DNA of 64,000 nt, from assembly GCA_900314745.1 (NCBI GenBank), contig OMWK01000004.1, positions 62,001 through 126,000 on the forward strand. Reading direction: 5' to 3'. Position 1 is the first letter of the stretch. Each line of letters begins with the position of its first letter. The stretch is from an uncultured Eubacteriales bacterium. GTDB taxonomy: Bacteria > Bacillota > Clostridia > Saccharofermentanales > Saccharofermentanaceae. A program made the translations under genes and the position numbers. This document shows, piece after piece, positions 7,512-14,592 of this stretch. Below the pieces are notes generated by a model. It ran no database searches. It worked only from the letters and a program-made list of their open reading frames with translations, and was not told the DNA's origin.

Positions 7512-8558
7512 TTAACGTTTGTCCTTATCGATGAACTCGAGTGCGGCTGTGGCAACACCGATGTAGATCAGGATGTGGATGGCGAGCATCTGCCAGCACT
7601 TGATGATGACAGCGGGCTCGGATGCATACTTCTCCTCCTGGTTGAACTCACCTGATTTACGCTCGATTATAATTCCGCCGTTCTGGCTCTCGATGTAACT
7701 GATGTAAGCTTCGAATTCGATCTCCTTGTCATCGGGGATGGAATTCAGAAGAATGACCATTTCCGGGTCATTGCCGAAGTCCGGGGATGCGAGCATGAAT
7801 TCCTTAAGCTGGCCTGCGGTTATGGAGCCGTTGCGCATCTTCTTCATGCTCTTCCAAAGCGCGGTCATGGGAAGATCATTGTACTGTCCCTGAGCACAGC
7901 TTGCGGTAAGACCCCACTTGGTGATCGTGTAATCGGTAAGGAATGAGATGCTGTCGGGAAGGGCGAAGAATCCTCCCGAGAATACGAGCTGGAAGATGAG
8001 AAGGAACGGCATTACCGTCATGGCCGTTGTCGTGTTGCGGACGACAGATGATACCAGAAGGCTCAGCATGTCGGCAGCAAATGTGGTAAGGAAGATCGTT
8101 ATTCCCAGGTCGAGAGTTATGTCCCCTGTTACAAGGCCTTTCGGCGTCTGAGGGAAAACCACGCCCATCTTCTGCAGAACGAACATGGTGATGATGGTCT
8201 GAAGCAGACACATGAATGCCTGATAGATAGTGTGAGCCGTGATGTAGGAGCTGATGTGAAGTCCGCTTCTGTGTTCGCGCTTTACGATCGCGCGCTCACG
8301 GCAGACATTCTGGATCGAGTTGAAGAATCCGTTCCAGACGCAGATGCATGCGATGGCGAAGGAGCCGAGAAGCGTGCCTTCCATGGTCCTGAAAAGGCTG
8401 TTCTTCATTACCATTCCAACGAGACCTGCGATAAGTGCTGCGATAGGCATTACCTTCCAGTCACTTTGGTAGACGAACATTCTGAAGAATTTGCCGAGAT
8501 AAACTCCGGTCTGATATACGCGTCCCTTGCGCCTTAAGTCTTTGGTTTCCCTGATCAT
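7512..8558 (-). CDS. ABCG-like ABC-2 transporter permease
   Basis: 348 residues with six hydrophobic segments arranged as in ABC-2/ABCG permeases: cytoplasmic N-terminus, first span near residue 40, an ERAIVKREHRSGLH segment like the conserved RxxxxREhxxg stretch of ABCG proteins, and a large soluble insertion (about 225-315) before the last span. Its start overlaps the stop of the upstream ATPase gene by 4 bp (ATGA), so the two form one transporter. Exported substrate unknown. Eukaryote-style ABCG half-transporters split on two genes occur in various bacteria; no diagnostic partner gene is nearby. Confidence 0.75.
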   Translation of the reverse strand: MIRETKDLRRKGRVYQTGVYLGKFFRMFVYQSDWKVMPIAALIAGLVGMVMKNSLFRTMEGTLLGSFAIACICVWNGFFNSIQNVCRERAIVKREHRSGLHISSYITAHTIYQAFMCLLQTIITMFVLQKMGVVFPQTPKGLVTGDITLDLGITIFLTTFAADMLSLLVSSVVRNTTTAMTVMPFLLIFQLVFSGGFFALPDSISFLTDYTITKWGLTASCAQGQYNDLPMTALWKSMKKMRNGSITAGQLKEFMLASPDFGNDPEMVILLNSIPDDKEIEFEAYISYIESQNGGIIIERKSGEFNQEEKYASEPAVIIKCWQMLAIHILIYIGVATAALEFIDKDKR

Positions 8559-9946
8559 GCTGTTGCCCCCTTGCTCTTCTCGAAGATGACTTCCTTCGTG
8601 GCCTCTTCACACGTCTTGCCTTCATCCATGAGTCTGGCTACATGGGAATACATGGCTACGAACTCGTCTGCACGTCCTTCGCCGCCTTCTTCCTTCTGGT
8701 TGATCGTGCGGAGCACAGCTTCCATCGTGCCCCTTGCAAAGAAGTTCTTCGCGGCATTGACCGGGCCGTAGAAAGCGAGTCGGCCCGTGCGGGTGGAGTC
8801 TTTTGCCAGGACTATGACATCATCGAAAAGGTCGACTACCCTGTCCGGTGTGTGCGTTATAACGATTACGATCTTGCCCTCATCTGCGATATCGCGCAGC
8901 TTCTCGAAAAGGCTTCTTGCGACAACACCGTCAAGACCTGAGTCAGGCTCGTCGAGGATGAACAGCTCGGGGTCCGAGATAAACTCGATTGCAATCGACA
9001 GACGCTTCTTCTGACCGCCCGAGAGCTTCTCTACCATGTTGTTCTGAAGCATCGCAAGTCCGAATGTCTCGAGTACCTCGATTACCCTATTCTCCTTATC
9101 CTTATGCGACATAGAAGCGGGCAGACGGATGTTGGCGGCATCCTGAAGCGTCTTCAGTACTGTGTCGTTTCCTCTCATCAGCTCCTGCTGCGGAACGAAG
9201 CCTAAGTTGTACTTTACGTGATCGTAATTCTTATAGATGTTGATATCATTGATCGTGATGGAGGCGTCGGCCTTCTCGTAGCCCGTTACGGCGTTGAGGA
9301 AAGTCGTCTTGCCTGCACCGGAACCTCCCAGCAGGAGCACCATGTGACCCTGGGGGATGACCAGGTGGATGTCTTTAAGAAGAGTAACGGTCTGGAATGC
9401 CGTGTGGGCGGTTCTCGCATTGATGTTGACGGAGAGGCCTTCTGCATCCTCGTCGGCGGTGACGCCGGAGGTCTCAACTTCAGCCTGCTTGTCTGTCGCG
9501 AGCCTGTTGGGCTGGAACTTGGATGACAGTCCCCATATGGCCGCAACGATGAGTCTGGTGCCGCTGAATAACCAGAGGATAGCCCACCATTTCCTTCTGT
9601 CGAAGACTTCGCACAGACCTATGCAGATCTTTATGTCGATGATGAACATGGTGATGAAGGCGACGGCGCTGACAAGAAGAGCTATGCTCGCTGTTATATC
9701 CGAGGTCTGGAACATCAAAAGACCCGATAACGCAAAGATAAGCAGTTCAAGCCATGCTACCATTCTTCCTTCGGTTTCCTTGTTGGCGCACCGGCCCTTG
9801 CAGTATTCGCTGTAGCCCGGAATGAAGCTGTACCACCACTTAAGACCGCATTTCTTGAAGACAAACATCATGAAGATGCCGTCTATCAGTATCGATATCA
9901 ATGTAGTGGAGGGACTGGATATCAAGTCGTTAAAATTCATATACAT
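8555..9946 (-). CDS. ABCG-like ATPase with N-terminal membrane domain
   Basis: 463 residues. The first 140 are hydrophobic and resemble DUF5684-type membrane domains (KKCGLKWWYSFIPGYSEY then several spans). From about 175 an ABC ATPase follows: Walker A GGSGAGKTT, signature LSGGQKKRLSIA, Walker B LFILDEPDSGLDG, switch His in ITHTPD. The tail FYGPVNAAKNFF matches the ABCG habit of ending the ATPase with FYGxxxxxxxFF. It powers the permease encoded next. Two start codons six bases apart (9946, 9940) are possible. The fusion of a DUF5684-like region to an ABCG ATPase is unusual and may substitute for extra transmembrane structure. Confidence 0.78.
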   Translation of the reverse strand: MYMNFNDLISSPSTTLISILIDGIFMMFVFKKCGLKWWYSFIPGYSEYCKGRCANKETEGRMVAWLELLIFALSGLLMFQTSDITASIALLVSAVAFITMFIIDIKICIGLCEVFDRRKWWAILWLFSGTRLIVAAIWGLSSKFQPNRLATDKQAEVETSGVTADEDAEGLSVNINARTAHTAFQTVTLLKDIHLVIPQGHMVLLLGGSGAGKTTFLNAVTGYEKADASITINDINIYKNYDHVKYNLGFVPQQELMRGNDTVLKTLQDAANIRLPASMSHKDKENRVIEVLETFGLAMLQNNMVEKLSGGQKKRLSIAIEFISDPELFILDEPDSGLDGVVARSLFEKLRDIADEGKIVIVITHTPDRVVDLFDDVIVLAKDSTRTGRLAFYGPVNAAKNFFARGTMEAVLRTINQKEEGGEGRADEFVAMYSHVARLMDEGKTCEEATKEVIFEKSKGATA

Positions 9947-10024
9947 GTACCCCTGAAATAAATATAAAAAATGGTTTACAATTAATAATAATATCAGCGC
10001 ATCCCATTTTGCAATTAAAGCTTT

Positions 10025-10032
10025 GGTATAAT
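10025..10032 (+). promoter_or_regulatory. extended -10 promoter of acyltransferase gene
   Basis: TGGTATAAT with a consensus TATAAT (10027-10032) and TG-N extension; about 31 nt to ATG 10064, with GGAGG in between. No clear -35 hexamer at 17 bp. Confidence 0.55.
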
Positions 10033-10063
10033 AATGAAAATTTATTGTTACGGAGGCCTATAA

Positions 10064-11368
10064 ATGGCGAAAAAGCCTAAGGAATACGATATCGGATGCG
10101 TGCCGAGCAACTGGTGGTACCACTGCATCGGCGAGAACATCCTCGTTTCTCTTATCTCGTTGTTTACCAATATCAAAGTCAAGCCGGATCCCGATTACCT
10201 CAAGGAGGAGGGTCCGATCATAGTCATAGCAAACCATCAGTCATATCTTGACCCCATGGTCACGAGCAAGCTCACGAGAGGACGCGCGGGCAACTTCGTA
10301 ACCGGTGAATTCGTCTTCAGAAAGGAGCCCTGGGGACACTGGTTCAAGCTCGGAGGCGCGATCCCGAAGAAGCAGTTCGTAGTTGATACGATCGCAGTTA
10401 AGGCCATGATGAAGGTCATGAAGCGCAAGGGCGTACTCTTCATCTACCCTGAGGCAACGCGTTCTGTTGACGGCTCCACGATTACTTTCGATGACGGCGT
10501 AGCCAAGATGGCGAAGAAGGCCGGAGCCGCGATCTACATACAGCACATACACGGCGCATATCTTACGATGCCGAGATGGGCCAAGCTCCTTCCAATAAGA
10601 AGAGGCAAGATCACGTCCGAGTTCGCGTATAAGCTTCCGGGCTCGAAGGTAAAGGAGATGACTGCGGAGGAGATCCAGCAGTACATTCTCGACGGTATCA
10701 GGTACGATGAGAACGATTATGCCCGCGCGAACCACCCTGTGCACAAGGGCAAGAAGCTCGCGAAAGGCCTGCAGAACATAGGCTACATCTGCCCTAAGTG
10801 TGAGAAAGAGTTTACGGTGCAGTGGCTCGATGAGGGCCGAGGTGACTGCGTGAGATGCTCCTCATGCGGCAACACCATAAGGTACCTGCCTTCGGGTCTT
10901 CTTGAGCCTGCGACAGCTGAGGACAAGAGCTTCGACGACCTTCATAAGTGGACCTGCTGGGAGAAGGAGAAGGTTGCTGCCGAGCTTGCGGAAGGCGGAT
11001 TTAAGATGGAGCTTCCTGCCGATCTTCATAAGAAGTTCGATGAACTCACATTCGCGAAGACGGGTAACGGCAAAGTTACGATCACGCCTACTGAGATCGT
11101 CTATGAAGGAACGGACTGCGATGCCGCACTCGGTATCCCTTATAAGTCCGGCAAGCCTGTGGGCAAGTATAAGAACCGTTCTCTTGAAGGCGTGAGCAAG
11201 CCTGTTACGCAGGTGTTCGAGATAGCCACGATGAGAGGTCTTGTAACAAGTTACGGCAAAAGATTCGAGATATACAGCAAGGATGGTGAACTGTTCAGGT
11301 TCTATGTAGACGGACAGAAGGTATACAAGATCCATCTCATAGTTGAGCTTCTCGGAAAGCAGACCTGA
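10064..11368 (+). CDS. PlsC-like acyltransferase with zinc ribbon and C-terminal domain
   Basis: 434 residues. Residues 1-210 form a lysophospholipid acyltransferase (LPLAT/AGPAT) module with the catalytic NHQSYLD (NHx4D) motif and YPEATRS, typical for acylation of 1-acyl-glycerol-3-phosphate. A zinc ribbon follows at about 243-275 (CPKC...CVRCSSCG), then about 120 residues of mixed structure that read like a small PH/GRAM-type beta domain. The usual PlsC is about 240 residues, so half of this protein is extra. It precedes a CPBP membrane protease by 15 bp and shares its transcript. The role of the extension is unknown; membrane or protein binding is a guess. Confidence 0.82.
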   Translation: MAKKPKEYDIGCVPSNWWYHCIGENILVSLISLFTNIKVKPDPDYLKEEGPIIVIANHQSYLDPMVTSKLTRGRAGNFVTGEFVFRKEPWGHWFKLGGAIPKKQFVVDTIAVKAMMKVMKRKGVLFIYPEATRSVDGSTITFDDGVAKMAKKAGAAIYIQHIHGAYLTMPRWAKLLPIRRGKITSEFAYKLPGSKVKEMTAEEIQQYILDGIRYDENDYARANHPVHKGKKLAKGLQNIGYICPKCEKEFTVQWLDEGRGDCVRCSSCGNTIRYLPSGLLEPATAEDKSFDDLHKWTCWEKEKVAAELAEGGFKMELPADLHKKFDELTFAKTGNGKVTITPTEIVYEGTDCDAALGIPYKSGKPVGKYKNRSLEGVSKPVTQVFEIATMRGLVTSYGKRFEIYSKDGELFRFYVDGQKVYKIHLIVELLGKQT

Positions 11369-11383
11369 TAAGGAGGTTCCTCA

Positions 11384-12208
11384 ATGGGACGTAAGGCTGA
11401 ACATGCGGTATTTGATCACGGGCTGGTAAGTTATTTCCTGATAGGATTCTGCGTTATGGCGGTGACATCCATGTGCGGACTGATCACGGCCATCATCTTA
11501 AGGATCATAATTCCGGGTTTTGACACCAATGCTGCTTCAGGTGTGGGTGCCGCGATATCTTCACTCGCGATAGCCCTGGCATTCAGACTGTATTTTGCAA
11601 AGGAAGGCTACAAGGGGATACTGAACGGCAACAGGTTCTTCTGGAGTTTTCTGATGATGCTCCCCTTCCTTGTAGTTCACTACACGGGAAGCGTTATGAG
11701 CTGGAGAGAGTTCGGCTTCTCGGGCAAGATATTAATTGCACTTCTTACCGCACTGACACCGGGATTTGTGGAAGAGATGGCTTTCAGAGGACTTGGTGTT
11801 GCCAACTTCATGCGTACTGCGAAGTCCGGAAAAGATATCAGGCTCATCTTCTGGGTCTCTTCGGTGGTATTCGGTCTTGTTCATATCATGAACATAAATG
11901 CGGGCGGAGCAGTGATCGCGAGCTTAATCCAGTCCGTTTATGCGATTGGTGTAGGAATGCTTTTCTGCGCGGTATATCTTCGTTCGGGTAACCTCTTGCC
12001 CACGATCATCGCCCACATGAGCGTCGATTTCATGGAGTTTCTTAGAGGCGACCTCGAAGCAAGCGGCGGTACTATGACGGGGCTTGGAACGGGAGACTGG
12101 GTTACGATCGGCGCATCTGCAGTTGCTGTTGTTATCTCGCTTATCCTCATGAATAAGAAGCATGAGGGGGAGATCATGGCGCTTTGGAACAAAAAATGGG
12201 GACAATAA
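11384..12208 (+). CDS. CPBP family intramembrane metalloprotease
   Basis: 274 residues, about eight membrane spans. The Abi/CPBP active-site motifs are present in order: EEMAFR (EExxxR), FGLVHIMN, and HMSVDF. Such proteases act on prenylated or other membrane-embedded substrates, on bacteriocin maturation or immunity, or on anti-sigma factors; the target here is unknown. AAGGAGG lies 7 nt before ATG 11384. It is 15 bp downstream of the PlsC-like gene, which may point to a shared role in membrane maintenance. Confidence 0.82.
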   Translation: MGRKAEHAVFDHGLVSYFLIGFCVMAVTSMCGLITAIILRIIIPGFDTNAASGVGAAISSLAIALAFRLYFAKEGYKGILNGNRFFWSFLMMLPFLVVHYTGSVMSWREFGFSGKILIALLTALTPGFVEEMAFRGLGVANFMRTAKSGKDIRLIFWVSSVVFGLVHIMNINAGGAVIASLIQSVYAIGVGMLFCAVYLRSGNLLPTIIAHMSVDFMEFLRGDLEASGGTMTGLGTGDWVTIGASAVAVVISLILMNKKHEGEIMALWNKKWGQ

Positions 12209-12296
12209 AGCCTTTATAAACCTCACAAAAGAATATATAATATCTGCGGTAATGAAGCGGTTAACGCTACAAAATAATTAATAGGAGTGTGACATC

Positions 12297-14246
12297 ATGG
12301 CACAGTATCTGAAGAAGAATGTTGAAGATTTGGATGTCAGCGGCAAGAGAGTCATCGTAAGAGTTGACTTCAACGTACCGCTCGACAAGGAGACAGGAGC
12401 TATCACAGACGATAAGCGTATCACAGCTGCTCTCCCTACCATCAAATATCTCGTAGACAATAATGCAAAGGTTATCCTTGTTTCCCACCTCGGACGTCCG
12501 AAGAACGGACCTGAGGCTAAGTTCTCCATGAAGCCCGCAGCAGAGAGACTTGCTGAGCTTCTCGGAAAGCCTGTCACACTCGCAGCTGACGTTATCGGCG
12601 AAGATGCAAAGGCTAAGGCTGCTGCTCTTAAGGACGGCGAGATCCTCATGCTCGAGAACGTAAGATTCCATAAGGAAGAGACAAAGAACGATCCTAAGTT
12701 CGCTGCTGAGCTCGCTTCCATGGCTGACCTCTATGTAAATGATGCTTTCGGTACAGCTCACAGAGCTCATGCTTCAACAGCAGGTCTTGCTAACTTCCTT
12801 CCTTCCGCCTGCGGTTACCTGATCCAGAAGGAGATCGACGTTATCGGCGGTGCTCTTGACAATCCTGCAAGACCTTTCGTTGCTATCCTCGGCGGCGCTA
12901 AGGTTTCCGATAAGATCGGCGTAATCACAAACCTCCTCGACAAGGCTGACACGATCATTATCGGCGGCGGTATGGCTTACACATTCATCGGCGCTATGGG
13001 CGGCACTGTCGGCAACTCCCTCTTCGAGGCTGATAAGGTAGAGCTTGCTAAGGAGCTCATGGCTAAGGCTGAGGAGAAGGGCGTTAAGCTCCTCCTTCCT
13101 GAGGATACAGTTGTTGCTGATGATTTCTCCAACGATGCTAACTCCAAGGTAGTTCCTACAATGGAGATTCCTGACGGTTGGGAGGGCCTCGACATCGGAC
13201 CTAAGACAATCGAGAAGTTCTCTGCTGCTATCAAGGAAGCTAAGACAGTTATCTGGAACGGCCCTGCAGGCGTATTTGAGTTCGATAACTTCGCAGTAGG
13301 TACAAAGGCTCTCGCAAAGGCTATCGCTGAGTCTGATGCAATCTCCATCATCGGCGGCGGTGACTCCGCAGCTGCTATCCAGAAGCTCGGCTTCGCTGAT
13401 CAGGTTACACACATCTCCACAGGCGGCGGCGCTTCTCTCGAGTACATCGAGGGTAAGGTTCTCCCCGGTATTGACTGCCTCTCCGATAAGGAGAACGGAA
13501 GAATCTTCGCAGCAGGTAACTGGAAGATGAACTGCGGTATCCCTGCTGACGCTGTTAAGCTTATCAACGAGTTGAAGCCCCTCGTTAAGGACGCTAAGGC
13601 TAAGATTGCTCTCGGTGTTCCTGCTACAGCACTCGCTGCTGCTGTTGAGGCTGCTGCTTACTCCAACATCAAGATCGCTGCTCAGAACTGCCACTTCGAG
13701 GAGAAGGGTGCATTCACAGGCGAGATCTCACCTCTGTGGCTTGCTAAGATGGGCGTTAACTACTGCATCATCGGTCACTCCGAGAGAAGAGAGTACAACG
13801 CTGAGACAGACGAGACAGTTAACAAGAAGGCTCTTGCACTCCTCAAGTACGGCGTAAGACCTATCATCTGCTGCGGTGAGTCTCTTGCTCAGAGAGAAGC
13901 AGGCGAGACATTCGACTGGATCAAGGGTCAGATTGTTGGCGCTTTCAAGGATATCCCTGCTTCAAAGCTCTGCCAGATCACAATCGCTTACGAGCCTATC
14001 TGGGCTATCGGCACAGGTAAGACAGCTACAGATGAGCAGGCTGAGGAAGTCTGCAAGTTCATCCGTGGCGTAATCGCTGAGCTCTACTGCGACAAGTGCG
14101 CTGGGGCTATGACGATCCAGTACGGCGGTTCCTGCAACGCTAAGAACTGCACAGGTCTCTTCGCTCAGAAGGACATCAACGGCGGTCTCGTCGGCGGTGC
14201 TTCCCTCAAGGCTGAGGACTTCTCCGTTATCTGCAACGCAGGCTGA
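12297..14246 (+). CDS. pgk-tpiA: phosphoglycerate kinase-triosephosphate isomerase fusion
   Basis: A single 649-residue chain. Residues 1-400 are phosphoglycerate kinase ([47 protein letters not shown]), transferring phosphate from 1,3-bisphosphoglycerate to ADP. From residue 403 an entire triosephosphate isomerase follows with GNWKMN (Lys410), IIGHSERR (His) and [11 protein letters not shown] (Glu). There is no stop or frameshift between them. A comparable Pgk-TIM fusion is known from Thermotoga. Thr is almost always ACA and Ala mostly GCT, a bias unlike neighbouring genes and consistent with very high expression. AGGAG precedes the ATG; a UUCG-capped terminator follows. Confidence 0.96.
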   Translation: MAQYLKKNVEDLDVSGKRVIVRVDFNVPLDKETGAITDDKRITAALPTIKYLVDNNAKVILVSHLGRPKNGPEAKFSMKPAAERLAELLGKPVTLAADVIGEDAKAKAAALKDGEILMLENVRFHKEETKNDPKFAAELASMADLYVNDAFGTAHRAHASTAGLANFLPSACGYLIQKEIDVIGGALDNPARPFVAILGGAKVSDKIGVITNLLDKADTIIIGGGMAYTFIGAMGGTVGNSLFEADKVELAKELMAKAEEKGVKLLLPEDTVVADDFSNDANSKVVPTMEIPDGWEGLDIGPKTIEKFSAAIKEAKTVIWNGPAGVFEFDNFAVGTKALAKAIAESDAISIIGGGDSAAAIQKLGFADQVTHISTGGGASLEYIEGKVLPGIDCLSDKENGRIFAAGNWKMNCGIPADAVKLINELKPLVKDAKAKIALGVPATALAAAVEAAAYSNIKIAAQNCHFEEKGAFTGEISPLWLAKMGVNYCIIGHSERREYNAETDETVNKKALALLKYGVRPIICCGESLAQREAGETFDWIKGQIVGAFKDIPASKLCQITIAYEPIWAIGTGKTATDEQAEEVCKFIRGVIAELYCDKCAGAMTIQYGGSCNAKNCTGLFAQKDINGGLVGGASLKAEDFSVICNAG

Positions 14247-14273
14247 TAAACGGTCAGAAACAGAAAGCTTTAT

Positions 14274-14303
14274 ACCGCCTGTCCTTCGGGGCAGGCGGTT
14301 TTT
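14274..14303 (+). terminator. UUCG-capped terminator of pgk-tpiA
   Basis: ACCGCCTGTCC (14274-14284), TTCG tetraloop, GGGCAGGCGGT (14289-14299) with one G-U pair, then a T run. A textbook stable terminator for a highly expressed gene. Confidence 0.93.
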
Positions 14304-14339
14304 GTTTGTGCGTTTGTGCGGTGACTGCGGCGAAGTCTG

Positions 14340-14464
14340 CGGTTGCTATTACTGCGATTGCCAAAAGGGCTGCCTTTTTTGAAAACAGGCAGTGTTTTTG
14401 GCAGAAACAGCCGCTTTTCTGCAATTATCACTGCCTAGTATGAAAATAGGCAGTTTATTTGGCA
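14340..14464. repeat. cluster of related hairpins and a 23-nt direct repeat
   Basis: The 346-bp stretch between pgk-tpiA and the NRPS gene holds no convincing gene. Inside it two 23-nt copies (14381-14403 and 14442-14464) match at 20 positions, each containing AGGCAG. Each is the 3' arm of a hairpin: CTGCC 14371-14375 with GGCAG 14388-14392, and ACTGCCTA/TAGGCAGT (8-bp perfect stem, about 14430-14455). A third hairpin GCAGAAA/TTTTCTGC lies between. Possibly an untranslated repeat or a small RNA; I found no clear promoter for it. Confidence 0.45.
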
Positions 14465-14592
14465 TTCCCGCCCCCCTCAAATAATAGAATTAACATTTGG
14501 TAAACTTTGACGGTTGCCTCGAGGCGCGGGCGTTTTTGATATTTACGTGGTGTATTATTGGTTTATGGCTGTAAACCGAAGGGGGTTATCAT

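Noticed and set aside
12774..13694. 306-codon minus-strand frame within pgk-tpiA.
   Set aside because: Arises from the strong codon bias of the highly expressed sense gene; no supporting signals.
14308..14382. Cysteine-rich short frame (eight Cys in 24 codons) after the pgk-tpiA terminator.
   Set aside because: No ATG, no ribosome site, begins right behind a terminator and overlaps TGC-rich hairpin repeats; composition explains the cysteines.
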